64,000 nt of DNA from Perognathus longimembris pacificus. Lineage: Eukaryota; Chordata; Mammalia; Rodentia; Heteromyidae. Shown here one piece after another: positions 11,471 through 23,604 of this stretch. The stretch spans positions 73,811,298-73,875,297 of the forward strand of contig NC_063167.1 in the NCBI RefSeq assembly GCF_023159225.1, written 5' to 3'. The stretch's first letter is position 1; every line of letters begins with the position of its first letter. The notes under the pieces were generated by a model. It saw only the letters and a program-made list of their open reading frames with translations, was not told the DNA's origin and ran no database searches. Position numbers and translations under genes: made by a program.

Positions 11471-11705
11471 CTTTTGTGTTAGTATTAGGGCTTGAACTCT
11501 GGGCCTAAGACTCACTTAGCTTTATTGCTCAAGGCTGGGACTACCATTTGAATGACTTCTCTACTTCCAGCTTTTTTCCCCCCTGTGGAATTGAGAGTTC
11601 AGAGTCTCATAGACTTTTCTGCCCAGGCTGTCTTCAAACTGCAATCCTCAAGTCTCAGCCTTCTGAAGAGCTAGGAGTACAGGTGTGAGCCACCAGCACC
11701 CGGTT
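11471..11705 (-). mobile_element. B1-Geo SINE
   Basis: Both halves are present at higher divergence. A C run (11577-11583) replaces the usual sequence at the junction. Confidence 0.8.
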
Positions 11706-11824
11706 ACTATGGTTTTTCCAACTGAATGATGGTGATTTGTTAGCTTTCTTGTCATTATTATGTACTACTACCACTTTAAAGACTTCACAAGCCAATGAGC
11801 GCAGCCCCTTGAAAATCAGCACTC

Positions 11825-12069
11825 CATTTATTTATTTATTTATCTATCTACCTATTTATTTATTTATTTATTGATGGCCAGTCCTGGGGGCTTGAACTCA
11901 GGGCCTGAGCACTCCCCCTGGCTTCTTTTTTTTACTCAAGGCTAGCACTCTACCACTGGAGGCACAGTACCACTTCTGGCTTTTTCCATATATGTGGTGC
12001 TGAGGAATTGAAACCAGGGCTTCATGTATGCTAGGCAAACACTCTGCTACTAGGCCATATTCCCAGCCC
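11825..12069 (-). mobile_element. IDL-Geo SINE with (TTTA)n tail
   Basis: Tail repeats of TTTA with TCTA and CCTA variants (11825-11873) precede Geo and then ID. The tail is on the plus-strand left side, as expected for a minus-strand insertion. Confidence 0.88.
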
Positions 12070-13362
12070 AGCAGCTAGGTTTTCTGAAACAGCATTGTGA
12101 ATTCTTAGCCCTCAGAATCCCATTCAGCAGAACGCATGTGCCAGGAGTCTCCTTGAAGGTTCCTGTCTTGATTTGTAAACCACCATATAAGACCTCTAGA
12201 TATGCTAATAATACTAAGAAGAAAGCCTTTTGAAGATGGTGAGGCAAGGAGCCCCATTTTTTTTTAAGGCCATAGTGCTGTCTGTTTTCTGTTTTCCCTG
12301 TCTTGAGTATTTGAGTGGCATCGAACCTGCTGAGAGTTTTCCTGAGTTTATTTTGCAGAGCAGAGAAAAAAATGATGAAAAAGAATAAAAAGGCTATTAA
12401 TAATACGTTTGGCTTGAAACCATGAGAGGCCCAATACTTGGTCCATCTTGCTGAGAGAAGGCAGGGAAGCTCTGGTGTGATGTGGCTCACCCCGGATTTG
12501 GTTGTCAGCAGGCACAGCTGTTTGGCTTCAGGATCCACATTTCCTTGAGCAGCCCTCTACCTCTCTGCTTGGTGTCTCTTGGCTACATTTGCTTGCTAGA
12601 CATGATCTTTTTCCCACTTATCTCTGCAGCCATAGACACCCTTTTGCATCACTTCAGCTAAAGACCATAAGCAATTTCTGTTTCTTTTGTTCTAATTTCC
12701 TTTTGTTTGATGTAGGGTGTGTGTGTATGTATGTATGTGTGTGTATGTGTGTGTGTGTGTATGTGTGTAGCTTGCTGTTTAGAAGTCTATGGTTCCAATT
12801 ACCAATGTCCTGGGGGTTGTAAACCTTATAAATTACAGAGCTAGAATTAATCAGTAGATGTTGCAAGAAGACTGACATAAGCTCAGTATACAGGAACATT
12901 TGTTAAAAATTAAGAGCTGGTGCATAGCCTGCTATTGGGAGAGCTTGGCCGTGTCAGTCAGATAACTGTCAAGATAGGAAGCTGTCAGAATGATCTCGTA
13001 TGCTGAGGTATTGTGCACTTTGAAGGTATTATAATGAAGGTAAAAGAAAATCTCTTAAACCATATGTGTCATTATTAAAGTATTTGTCTTTGTTCTAGTG
13101 ATGCCTGTCAAATCATATTAAATTCATCTTAAAATTAATATTTTACTGATTTTAACATAGTTGAGTGTATTCAGCAGTTATTGATGTGGGATTTCCTGTA
13201 TCTGTCACTCTGCTAGATTTGTGGGGGATACGCTGTAAAGGAGGCTGTGTTTTTTGCATGGAGAATGTTTTTTGACTGGAGAATGAGCCAGGGTATAAAT
13301 TCTGACTGTACATGAGGCCAGAGTATAAATGAGACTATGAAAAGCATTTTAATAAATTTTGT
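12070..13362. other. Unassigned sequence with a TG-rich tract
   Basis: A TG/TATG microsatellite lies at 12716-12769. The minus-strand 162-codon frame at 12050-12538 begins inside the SINE and has no recognisable domain. Confidence 0.5.
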
Positions 13363-13621
13363 TAGCCAGGTGACAGTGGCTCATGTCTGTGATCCCAGCT
13401 ATTCAGGAGGCTGAGATCTGATGATCATGGTCTGAAGCTAGCCTGGGCAGGAAATTCCCTGCCACTCTCTAACTACCTACCAAAAACCTGTAACTATCAA
13501 AACTCCAAATATGGAGGTGTGGCTCAAGTAGTAGAACACCACCCTTGAGCAAAAAACTCAGGGACAGTGCCCAGGTCTTGAGTTCAAGCCCTAGGATTGG
13601 CACACACACTGACACACAAAA
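13363..13621 (+). mobile_element. B1-Geo SINE
   Basis: Full-length. The linker region carries an extra stretch (13470-13510) compared with other copies, and the tail is CA/GACA-like instead of pure A. Confidence 0.85.
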
Positions 13622-14271
13622 AGAATCAGTTTGGTCAAAGGTAGCATGTACCATGTGATTGCCACATTGAGGATCTTCACAAACACTTTGTATCAGACTG
13701 GTTCGTACCCTACCTGCTCTTACTGTTCTGTTAATCACTCACCTGAGTGTATCTTCTCATTTCCAGTTCCAGTCTGCCTCTAATCTTTCTAAACCCACTT
13801 CTCTATCCTTTTTTGCTCTTTCATTTCCTGTGACATTTTGCATCCTGTCATCTATTCAGCTAGTATCTGGCAGTCACCCTGCTCTGTGCATCCCACACGT
13901 GGTCATTTTATGCGCTTCCAGACCCTGCTACGCATGTACTGCTTTCAGCATAGCACTTGATACAGTGCATTTGTGACATCTAAATGCATGATAGAGGGGC
14001 CAGATCTTGGCTAAAATTCTAGTTGTACTGTGGAAGTTTCAGTAACATAGTGAATTGCTTGCTCTGCCTTTGCCTTTGTGAAATTTGTACACAATTCCTT
14101 TCATGCCCAGGAAAAAGAAATCCCTGGATAGTAAAGAAAATAGTAGTGTTTTGGATTCCTCACAGAGAAAAAGTGGTATTGATACATATTTTAAATGTAA
14201 TTCAGTCCATTGAACGAGGTAATATTTGTAGAAGCCTGTTATCTTCTAACTATATGTTTGTCTTTTTTACT
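13622..14271. other. Unassigned sequence, possible old LINE debris
   Basis: The part from 13735 to 13960 is CT-rich with phrases reminiscent of L2, but I cannot align it with confidence. Confidence 0.35.
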
Positions 14272-14360
14272 TTTTCAGATAAAGGTCTAGCCTCAAACTC
14301 AGGATTTTCAAACTCCTGATTCCACCTTTTGAGTGCTAGGATTGCACAGATGTGCCATTG
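14272..14360 (-). mobile_element. B1-like monomer
   Basis: CCTCAAACTCAGG and GAGTGCTAGGATTGCACAG match the complement of a simple rodent B1 without a Geo half. Confidence 0.55.
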
Positions 14361-14404
14361 CAAAGGCTCTGTGTGTGTGCATATATGTGTGTATGTACCT
14401 CTGT

Positions 14405-14616
14405 GCCTGTGTGCTCTGTACTAGGCCTTAAATTCAGGGGCTTTTCTGTTCGTAGCTGTCACTTTACCACTTGTACCATAACCTCCAGCTTGGTATTTTG
14501 CTTGTACATGGGAAATGGAGTCTTGTAGCCTTTTCTGCCTTAGCTGGCTTTAAATTATTCTTAAGTCTCAGCCTTCCGAAAAGCTAGGATTACAGATGTG
14601 AACCACTGGCACCTGA
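14405..14616 (-). mobile_element. B1-Geo SINE, old copy
   Basis: Diverged but in the right order: Geo complement with TTACCACTTGTACCATAACC, then B1 complement with AAGCTAGGATTACAGATGTG. GT-rich sequence precedes it at 14372-14396. Confidence 0.7.
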
Positions 14617-15365
14617 ACTTAGGTGTAATGTTTGTACAAAAACCTAAATCACGTGAAAATTAAAACATACCCATCAAGCATAAAATTTTGTCTTAAAGGA
14701 GTTGAGAATGAGTAGAACCTTGAAAAGGGATGTAGACTCAGATATGAAAATATAGTACTTCATTACAGTGAGACTTTTGTATAATTCATTTATGATAACA
14801 ACAACAACAACAACAAAAACCCCAACCAGATGCAATTCTTTACAAAATAGAGAATATACCAGGAAGCCTTTTTGTGTTAATATGTGTTTGCCCAAATTGT
14901 ATTTTCTGAATTTCAGCTACTTAGTATAGTGTAAAATTTTAAAGCAATGTGGTTATTACCACATTGGGAGTAGCTATGTAATATTCCATTTGGTGGGCAC
15001 AATTGTTTAACTGTGGTTGGAAGAAATCAGGTTGTGGGCAGTGTTTTCCTGTTGTGCAGAATGCTGTGCCTGTAACAGCTGGCCATTTGCCGTAGCCTGT
15101 GTGGGCCTGGGCATACTTCCCTAGGTGAGATTTCCTCGATGGCTCTTCCCTTTGTAATGACACAGCAGAAGCATTTGGTGGAATCGTTTTCTCAAAATGT
15201 GATACTTGTTTTCTCCATGTTTACCCCCTCACAGAACAGATAATGATTAAAGATGACATTGCTATATCAACAGTATATTGAATACATGACACTGCCTACA
15301 ATGTGACTGTTTTATGCCTAGTCCACCAACTGGCATTAGCATTTGAGTAATTGTGAAATCATCTT
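14617..15365. other. Unassigned sequence
   Basis: Includes a short (AAC)n run near 14798-14818. Otherwise nothing recognised. Confidence 0.5.
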
Positions 15366-15597
15366 CTTTTTTTTTTTTTTTTGTACCAGTACTGAGGCTT
15401 GACTCAGGGTCTGGGTCTGTCCCTTAATCTTTTTACTCAAGGCTAGCATTCTGCCACTTGAGCCACAGCTCCACTTCCAACGTTTTGGTAGCTAATTGGA
15501 AACGAGTCTCACAGGCTTTGCTGAATCAAATTGTCATCCTCAGATCCTAGCCTCCTGAGTAGCTAGGACTACAGGTGGGTGCCACTGGTTCCTGGCT
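15366..15597 (-). mobile_element. B1-Geo SINE
   Basis: A 17-base poly(T) tail leads into a full Geo complement and a B1 complement with a small deletion near 15515. Confidence 0.85.
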
Positions 15598-16893
15598 GAT
15601 TGTGGATTAATCTTGGAATTATTGACAAGCATTTGATCAAATGGAGTCTTATGCCCACTGCAGACTTCTCTTTTCTGATTTGCTAAATGGCAAGTGGATG
15701 TTTAAGTCATTGTATCAAGCTGTGTAGAGAATTGTGTGGAGTCGGTATTTTCTTTGTGGAATGACACACCTAAAATGCCTCGGAGAGTGTCCCAAGCCAC
15801 ACACCCCTTCTACAGGAAGAGACCACTAGGAAATGCATTTGCCAGTCTCATGACAGGAAGTATTCTGTATCTTTAGACGGTTGTTGGTCACATAGAATAA
15901 AAAAATACATGCTTTTTATAAGCTTACTAATGAAAAAGCAGAAGGAGGAAGAAAAGATGGATACCAACCAAATAAGCAAATGTATACTATGTATAATACG
16001 TCATGGGATATAGGTAACATGGAGGGCAAGCAGACCCAGGAAGGAGACCCGGGAGGGCCTCTGTGTGGGTGAGAGGTGGTGAGAGCAATGGCATGAGCCA
16101 GAGCAGCTATTTCTGGGAAGAGCAGTCCAGAAGCTCAGCCTCTGAGTGGACTCCAGGGATGTGTTGGCATGGGACAGGGTTAGCGTGGACACCTGGCTAG
16201 CTTGGTGCACTCTGGAGGTGCAGAAGGAGTGAGAGCCTCAGATTGCTTCTCTCAAATGGGAATAGGGATTGGGGAAATGGTGTCATCTCCCTTGACGAAT
16301 TTTCTTATGCAGGGAACAGTAAGACCAAACATGGAAGAAGATTTGAAGGGAGTGATAGCACGCATGATACTGAGGGAGCAACCCAGTGGAGGGAGGAAGA
16401 TGGTAACTTAGAAGAGAACTGTGGCAGGAGGATGAGGGGTTGTTTTGTAGAGATGCAGGAATCTGGTGTATAAGTGCGAGCATTACTTTAGATTGGGGTG
16501 ATAGCTCACCCACAGAAATAGAAGGGAAGAGTGTGGGCATGAATGCAGGAAGGCTGAGAAAAACGTAAATAGAGGCTTAGAAGTTTTCTCTGTGCACTTT
16601 GTCAGGGAGACACCAAGTGCAGGGTTTTGGCTGAATTGGGAGTAGGGGAGGTGTCTGTAAAGTAGTCATCCTGGGATGGAAGGCTGATGAGCCAGGAGAC
16701 ACACCAGGATTGCCAAGCTGGCTGAGCGCAGTGGTCACAGATTCAACCCAGGACTTGTCAGCCTGCTCTCCCCAGCCCTGTGCACAGACTTGGGACAGGT
16801 GCCGAGCAGGCAGGGATTTGGATCAAACAAGAGCCACTGTTGGCCACAGATAGGGGTCAAGCTGCTTTCTGCTACTGTCACAAAATGCCCAGG
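15598..16893. other. Unassigned, purine-rich region
   Basis: From about 16010 to 16560 the plus strand is GA-rich, with several overlapping short frames but no domain. Its texture recalls antisense ancient LINE sequence, which I could not confirm. Confidence 0.4.
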
Positions 16894-17115
16894 TGATTAA
16901 CTTTTTTTTGTTGCCAGTCCTGGGGCTTGGACTCGGCCTGAGTACTGTCCCTGGCTTCTTTTTGCTCAAGGCTAGCACTCTACCTTTTGAGCCACAGCAC
17001 CACTTCTGGCTCATTCTGTACATGTGGTGTTGAGGAATTGAACCCAGGGCTTCATGCATGCTAGGCAAGCACTCTACCGCTAAGCCACATTCCTAGCTGC
17101 TGAGATGATTAACTT
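16894..17115 (-). mobile_element. IDL-Geo SINE with TSD
   Basis: Element at 16904-17098 flanked by TGATTAACTT at 16894-16903 and 17106-17115. The ID half carries the CTAAGCCACATTCC variant. Confidence 0.88.
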
Positions 17116-17514
17116 TAAGAAGAGGAGAGGCAAGTGTGAGCTCAGAGTTTTAGGAGATTCAGTCTGTGACCGGTTGGGCTCATTGCTGTGAGCCCGTGTT
17201 GGCATGGAGCCGTCATGGAGGAGCATATGGCAAAGGCAGTCTACTCATATCTGAGAACAGAAGAGAAAGAAAGAGAAGGGGCCAGGGTTCGAGGGAAATG
17301 ACTAGAAGATCTCCCACCAGAAATGGCTGAACCATTCATGAAGCCCAGCCTGGGGTTCTTTGAGAATGTCCAGAGCTTGTAGGGAGAAATGTGAAGAAAG
17401 GAGGAGAGAGGACAAGGAACGAGGAGGGAGAATGGGACAGATAACAGGTAGAGCTTTGACTGCCAACCAAGTAAGTTTAGATTTTGTTTAGTAAATAGAG
17501 GACGTGTGTTGTTG
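17116..17514. other. Unassigned, purine-rich sequence
   Basis: AG-rich single-copy-looking sequence. No gene seen. Confidence 0.45.
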
Positions 17515-17615
17515 CTTTGAGACAGAATCTCACTGTGTAGCTAGGCTGGCCTCAAACTCTTGATTCTCCTGCCATAGCCTCTTGAGGGCTGGGATTACAG
17601 GCGTGTGCCAGTGCT
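17515..17615 (-). mobile_element. B1 monomer SINE
   Basis: GAGACAGAATCTCACTGTGTAG, interrupted, then GGCTGGCCTCAAACTC and GCTGGGATTACAGGCG give the complement of a classic rodent B1. No Geo part is attached. Confidence 0.85.
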
Positions 17616-18119
17616 CCATAGTAGTGGAGTTCTTAAAGGACTTTCTGAAACAGCTTTTGAGGGGATTGGAAAGAATCAAAATAGTTTTTTTTTTTTTTTC
17701 ATGTTTTAGAATCCCGAACAAACCTAAGCGTGAGTAGAGGCTGAGGGGTAGAGGCCTGTAGGCCTTTCTGATGGTGCAGGCTACTTTAAGATGGCGTAGA
17801 GACAAGACACTTACCTGGAAGAGCTGCCCCAAGCTGTGAATTCTGGGCCCTGGGGGAGCTGTAGACCATTTATTGGGGTTTCAGCTGTGTGGGATACAAG
17901 AAAGGGAAACCAGAGAGGCTAATGGTAGACCCCTGTATCTTCTACCATATCACCTCATAGTAATCTGTGTCATTGATAAGTGGGCAGAAAATGCCAGATC
18001 CTTCATGTTCATCTCTTGGGACCTTCATAACTTCCTTTCTGCTTCTTTTCAGCACTCAATCTCTTAGTGTCAGTGGAGACACTGGGACTTTTAAAAAGCT
18101 GAGTGGTTTTTGTTTTTTT
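17616..18119. other. Unassigned sequence
   Basis: Contains a poly(T) run at 17685-17699 and no recognised element. Confidence 0.45.
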
Positions 18120-18295
18120 AACTCAAGGATGCCGCTGCTCTACCACTTGAGCCACAGCTCCACTTCTGGCTTTTAGGTGGTTATAGAAGTTAAGAGACTC
18201 TTGGATTTTCCTTCCCTGGGCTGGCTTTGAACCTTGATCTTCAGATCTTAGCCTTCTGAGTAGCTTGGATTACAGGTGTGAGCCACAGATGCCAC
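18120..18295 (-). mobile_element. B1-Geo SINE, Geo end truncated
   Basis: Begins inside the Geo complement (AACTCAAGGATGCC) and runs through a complete B1 complement to GTGTGAGCCAC. Confidence 0.8.
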
Positions 18296-18764
18296 AGGAA
18301 AACAAAGCCGAGGAAAGTAGGGCACAGTGACACACAGCAGTGCCCGTTCCTGAATCTACAGATGGGCCTTTTTGCAAGACCTCAGATTTGTGAATGCAGA
18401 TTCCACATTTGTTCTGTGTATCTTCGTATAAAGGGAAATGTTCTCACAGCGAGCCTTTGTATGTTCATCTTTAAGGTGTGCTGTAGACAAGGGCCCCTTC
18501 TATTTCCTGAAATTAGTCATCGAAGGAAAACACCCACTTAATAATAAAAATAATACCTAACATCTGCTCAGCATACCAGAGCTCCTAGGAGCTGCAGATT
18601 CTCACATCACAACACCAGACACCGTGCTTGGGGTGTTATAACCTATAAGATGTCAGGCCAGAGGAATGCATTTATTTAGAGATGGGCTTGTGATGAAAAC
18701 TGCTTCCATGTTTATTTCTGTCTTGATACTGGGGAGGCCTGACGAAAGGGGCTAACAGCCATGG

Positions 18765-18870
18765 AGTTTGCAAGGCATGAGTTCAAATCCCAAGGCTATC
18801 AGCTAGTAACCTTCAGCAAGTTGCTAACGTCTCCTCATAAACTAAAAGGGTAATCACTCCCAGATTGCAG
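18765..18870 (+). mobile_element. MIR SINE remnant
   Basis: GAGTTCAAATCCCAAGGCTAT, AGTAACCTTCAGCAAGTTGC and AACTAAAAGGGTAA follow MIR order. Confidence 0.6.
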
Positions 18871-19475
18871 TGGAAAGAACACTTCTCAGCCATGGCCTAG
18901 GGCAGACAATAGCATCCGGGACCTTTCCTCGCCTTGGTGTCCATTCCCAGATGATCTTAGTTCCCATACATGGCTCCTTCCATCCTCTAGGCCTCAGTCC
19001 ACTGGCTCAGCAGCCACCACCACTAGCGTCTGGTTCTCCATCTCCATCCACACCACCATATAGCTATATAGCTCCTCACCAGTTCACTTTCTACAGTTCT
19101 TTTATGTTAACATGAATCCGCTGTCTCCATTGTCTGGTAATTCAAATACCTTCTGGCTTTCCACTTTCTTTGAAATCTGGCAAAGCCTTAGCCTTTGACT
19201 TGCTTTCTGGTGACTGCTCAGCCCGAAGCCTTTGCTCTGGTCACACCTGGCATCTTAGCCCTAAGCAGAGCCGGTGTTCATCTTGCCTCTGTGCCTCGCT
19301 CACACAGTTCTTCCTGCCTAGGATACTGCATGTGTGCATGCATGGATTATATGTAGGCAAGAAGCCAGGTGGCCCAGAGGAATGTCTTCCTTCTAAAGAA
19401 CGATGAGAACATTCACGTCGTGACATATATTCATTCCTTTGCTTACACGTAACCCCATGGCCACCCCCCTCCTTT
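18871..19475. other. Unassigned sequence, possible L2 debris
   Basis: CT-rich, with phrases such as TTCTTCCTGCCTAGGATACTG that recall the L2 consensus, too weak to assign. Confidence 0.35.
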
Positions 19476-19553
19476 TTTGGTGGGACTGGAGATTAACCCT
19501 AGGGCTTTGTGCCTGTTTGGCCTGTGCTTCACCAGTGAGCTTTGTCTCCAACC
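19476..19553 (-). mobile_element. ID monomer SINE
   Basis: GGACTGGAGATTAACCCTAGG and a CCAACCC end are the complement of an ID unit, moderately diverged. Confidence 0.6.
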
Positions 19554-19748
19554 CTGCCTTCCATTTTGTTTCTACCTGGACAATTTCCTGGACACATTGA
19601 CTTTCTTATGTCCTCAGTGCAGCCCTGTGAGTGTCTATCTACCAGAGGGAAGATCAGCTCAGGATGTGGGGCTCTTTGGAAACAGTGAGAAGCCAGTGGG
19701 AAGTTTCTTATTTATGGCACTCAAATGACAACTAACACTTTTTAAACC

Positions 19749-19982
19749 ATTTTTGCTTTCTTTTTTTCCTTTTTCTTTTCTTTTTGCCAGTCCTGGGGCT
19801 TGAACTCAGGCCCTGGGCACGGTCCCTGGCTTCTTTTTACTCAAGGCTATAGCACTCTACCACTTGAGCCACAGTGCCACTTTCAGCTTTTTCTGTCTAT
19901 GTGGTACTGAGGAATCGAACCCAGGGCTTCATGCATGGTAGGCAAGCACTCTATTGCTAAGCCCCATTTTCACTTTCTTTTA
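19749..19982 (-). mobile_element. IDL-Geo SINE with approximate TSD
   Basis: Element at about 19768-19963. Both flanks read CATTTT(T/C)(G/A)CTTTCTTTT, so the TSD has a couple of mismatches and the insertion is not recent. Confidence 0.85.
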
Positions 19983-21189
19983 ATGAGCAAAGGTCATACC
20001 TTGTCAGTGACAAATTGCATAAGTCATCGAAACTCTCACCATCTTTTCAGAGTATAATGCCCCTTTCCATGGCCTTCTCTTCGTGCTGGTCCAGTTTCCT
20101 GTGCAGATGGGAGAGGAGGGAGAACCCCAACACTGGACATTCTTTTCCAGAGTAATTGGTCACTGCCTCAAGATGGAGGTGTCCCACACCGGATTTCCTT
20201 TTCCTCTACGTCTCTTCTAGTGGAAGGAGGACTGAGTAACTCTTGCAGTCTAGCTCACTCACTAGGGCAAGTGCTATTAAATTATAGTAGCAATTAAGAG
20301 GCTGCCTTTTCCTTTTAACATTCAGTTATAAGGACAAGGACTTTTTAAAAAAAAAAACCTTAAATTAGTAATAAGAGATTAAAATGGGATGGGTGAGTGG
20401 AAACAATTTATCTTAAAAGAAATGGCATATGCTAAGCCTATAAGCTTACACTCACATAGCCTATTTAATGAGAGGGGATATATATATATATTTGAGGTTA
20501 GCCAGGTCTAATACAAATAGGCATGTGCCTTATAACTTGCATTGTAAAATTAAAATCATATGCTAATAATAAATAGAAACTTATCTAATTTGTTTTTCCT
20601 TTCTTTCTACCTATTTGTATTTTCCAAATTTTGTTCATTGAATATATTTAAGCTTTATTTTTTAAGAGATTAAAACAATGAAAGAGAGAAAGAAAACCAC
20701 GTTGGACGTAGACGAGTGATTAAGAACAGCCTGTTGAATTGGTGTATTCTCCTGGGCATGGCTTGAAGAAGCCCTCAGGTGTCTGGGAGACTCACCCAAG
20801 AGCAATTTGCTTGATTACGGGAGCACATAGGAAGTGTTTGGATAGAAACTGCTTATTTTCATCATCGTATATTTGCTGGTATCTTGTACAAACACGTTTG
20901 TAGTTATATTCAGTAAATGCACATCTTAATTAAGCTTTCTAGCCTCTTCACAACTCTGGCTTGTGTAGTTCCATCACATGGGACTTTGGTGGGAAGACTG
21001 TGGGACCCCTCCCCCCTTCTCTTAGCCATTGTTCTGAAATTTGCCTTTCTTTGGATGCCAAGACCCATTGTTTCCTTGTACTGAACAACAGATCTCTGAC
21101 AACACTGACATCTCTGTCAGAAAGACAAAGGCTATGAAGATTCTTCTCTGGCCCTGATCAAGCCCTTATGGATTCATTCATTCATTTGT
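19983..21189. other. Unassigned intronic sequence
   Basis: The longest SINE-free stretch in the first third of the window. It includes a short (TA)n at 20480-20491 and AT-rich sequence to 20680. No gene recognised. Confidence 0.5.
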
Positions 21190-21320
21190 ATGCCAGTCCT
21201 TGGCACTGTCTCTTAGCTTTTTTGCTCTAGGCTAGTAGTGCTCTACCACTTGAGCCACAGCTCCACTTCCAGCTTCCTTTTGCTGGTTGGTTTAAGTATA
21301 TCTCACAGGCTTTAAAAATG
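21190..21320 (-). mobile_element. B1-Geo SINE, B1 half mostly lost
   Basis: The Geo complement is clear (CTCTACCACTTGAGCCACAGC) but the sequence leaves the family shortly after GGTTTAAGTATATCTCACAGG. Confidence 0.75.
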
Positions 21321-21843
21321 TGACTGAATTTCCTGCTCATCTAACCTTTGCCTATTTTTTCAGTTTGTTAAGGTACTTTTATTGCTACGTTTCCTTTCTA
21401 TCTCATTTGCTCTCCTTTTCAGCTTTGTGCAATTAAACTCATCCTGAAACAATAATCTAGCTGTAAGATGGGGGACAGGACCAAAAACCATATGGTGTGG
21501 TATTTGAGGCTTTCAAGTACAACATGTCCAGTCCCATTTTCTCTGTAATATTACAGAGAGATTTTTCTCTGTATTATTCAGTCCTTTGGTTAATGACAGA
21601 CAGGGTTTTGTACAGAAAGGTGGTTAAAGACTAAACACAACACTGGCTTTCAGTACTGGATTGTAGTTGATAAAACCTCTTTTCCCTGGGGTTGTATATA
21701 GATCAATGATTATGAAACTACTGTCTGTGTGTTTTGGAAGTGATAATTAAGTATAGATAAAATGGATAATCAGTATGAATTCATGTTCACCTTGATAATA
21801 CATATAAATGCATACAATAGAAATATAAATGTGCACATATCCT

Positions 21844-21846
<3 letters not shown>

Positions 21847-21890
<44 letters not shown>
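21847..21890. repeat. (CA)n microsatellite
   Basis: About 22 uninterrupted CA units. It gives rise to repetitive open frames on both strands that are not genes. Confidence 0.97.
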
Positions 21891-21892
<2 letters not shown>

Positions 21893-21974
21893 TGTTCTGG
21901 TTAGCTCAAAGACTCTAAAAAGGATAAGTGTCCAAGTAGCTACACGTATACCTAGCACCCCATCATAATTTTTT

Positions 21975-22217
21975 GTGTCTGTGTGTGCCAGTCTTGAAGC
22001 TTGAACTCAGGACCTAGATACTGCCCTTGAGCTGATTTGCCAAAAGCTAATGCTCTGATACTTTTGCCACTGCTCTACCTCTGGCTTTTTGGGGGGGCAG
22101 TTAATTGGAGATAAGAGTCACAAATTTTCCTTCCCTGGCTGACTTCAAACCACAATCCTCAGATCTTAGCCTCCTGAGTAGCTAGGATTACAGGCATGAG
22201 CTACCAGTGCCCAGCTC
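21975..22217 (-). mobile_element. B1-Geo SINE
   Basis: Full-length, with a G run at 22091-22097 inside the linker. Confidence 0.85.
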
Positions 22218-22249
22218 TGCAAGACTCTTATATCCAATATCTTCCAAAA

Positions 22250-22353
22250 AAAGCTGGAAGAGGAGCTGTGGCTCTATTAGTAAGTAGAGTGCTAGCCTCA
22301 AGTGAAAAAGCTCAAGACCCAAGCCTTGAGTTTAAGCCCCAGAGCCGGCACAG
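22250..22353 (+). mobile_element. Geo monomer fragment
   Basis: From AGCTGGAAGAGGAGCTGTGG to CCAGAGCCGGCACAG, with no left half. It faces the preceding element in opposite orientation. Confidence 0.75.
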
Positions 22354-22399
22354 ATTAAAATGTGCCAAGTCCTGATCTTATAACTCTCATTGGAACACT

Positions 22400-22800
22400 A
22401 TATTGTGAACACAGGGGGCTACCCATACGCCTCCACAAAACACATGTGGAAACCCAGATAGAGGCATAGAATTCCATTGTATATGTACCACATTTTCTTG
22501 ATACATTAATCTACTGAGGGGCATCGGGTTGGTTCCACATTTTAGTGATAACAAATTGTGCTGTGATGAACATAGTTGTGCTGGTGACTTTAGTGTGGAC
22601 TTGCTTATAATCTTTTGGGTAGATGCCCAGAAGTGGGGTTTCTGGGTCATAGGGAGCTTTCCAGAGTGGTTGAATGAGTTTGCACTCCCACCAACAGTGT
22701 AGTAGGGTTCCCTTTTGGCTACATCCCCTCCAGCATCTGTTATTATTAGTTTTCTTGACAATGGACATTCTTACTGGGGTGAGGTGGATTAACAGAAGTT
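22400..22800 (-). mobile_element. L1 ORF2 C-terminal fragment
   Basis: The minus-strand translation contains CWRGCSQKGTLLHCWWECKL and then TPLLGIYPKDYK, the conserved Cys-rich C-terminus of L1 ORF2p. A frameshift separates this from the TYTME-like end, and the segment [10 protein letters not shown] found in intact copies is deleted. The element is inactive. Confidence 0.92.
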
Positions 22801-22986
22801 TTAAATCCCTATATATATACAAACCTGGGAGGCCTGGTATACTTTCTGCAAGCTATCATTGTAGATAAACAAAGAACTTAGAAAAATTTTTCTGATTCAT
22901 TTCAAAAGTAACATAAGCGAACTGTGAGTAAGCCATAGATGTAATACAATTTTTATTAATATGTGTATCTTAAAAGTAACAGTATT

Positions 22987-23197
22987 GGGGCTGGGAATAT
23001 GGCCTAGTGGCAAAAGTGCTTACCTCATCATATACATGAAGCCCTAGGTTCAATTCCTCAGCACCACATATAGAAAATGGCCAGAAGTGGCGCTGTGGGC
23101 CAAGTGGCAGAGTGCTAGCCTTGAGCAGGAAGAAGCCAGGGACAGTGCTCAGGCCCTGAATCCAAGGTCCAGGACTGGCCAAAAAAAAAAAAAAAAA
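22987..23197 (+). mobile_element. IDL-Geo SINE
   Basis: Complete ID and Geo with a 17-base A tail. The ID half has a small insertion (CTCATCATATAC). Confidence 0.93.
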
Positions 23198-23361
23198 GCA
23201 ACTGGAAAATTTTTAGATTCTAATTTTCTATGTGAACAGATTTGACTTACATAATTGAAATTTTTTAATTATAAAAATATGTTGGTATCTGCAAGTTTCT
23301 ATTTGTGTGGGACATTATGTCATTTCAGGTAGTAATTGAGCTTCTGAAAAGCTGTTGAACT

Positions 23362-23594
23362 TTTTTTTTTCAGTCATAGGGCTTTATACTCAGGGCCTGA
23401 ATGCTGTCCTTGAGCATTTTGCTCTAGGCTAGTGCTCTACTAGTTTGAGCCACAGTTTCACTTCTGGTTTTCTGGGTGTTAATTGGAGATCAGAGTCCCA
23501 TGGACTTTTTTGCTGGGGCTGGCTTTGAACCATGATCCTCAGATCTCAGCCTCCTGAGTAGCTAATATTACAGGTATGAGCCTCTGGCACCCCA
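23362..23594 (-). mobile_element. B1-Geo SINE
   Basis: Complete. Short flanking matches TTGAACTTTT at 23355 and about 23604 suggest a 10-base TSD. Confidence 0.87.
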
Positions 23595-23604
23595 CTGGAA
23601 CATT

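Noticed and set aside
12050..12538. 162-codon minus-strand frame
   Set aside because: It starts in a SINE end, has low-complexity hydrophobic runs from A/T tracts and no recognisable domain.
21847..21890. Regular repeats as a CRISPR-like array
   Set aside because: This and the other tracts at 2999, 29577, 48686 and 63014 are simple microsatellites in a mammalian genome with no spacers.
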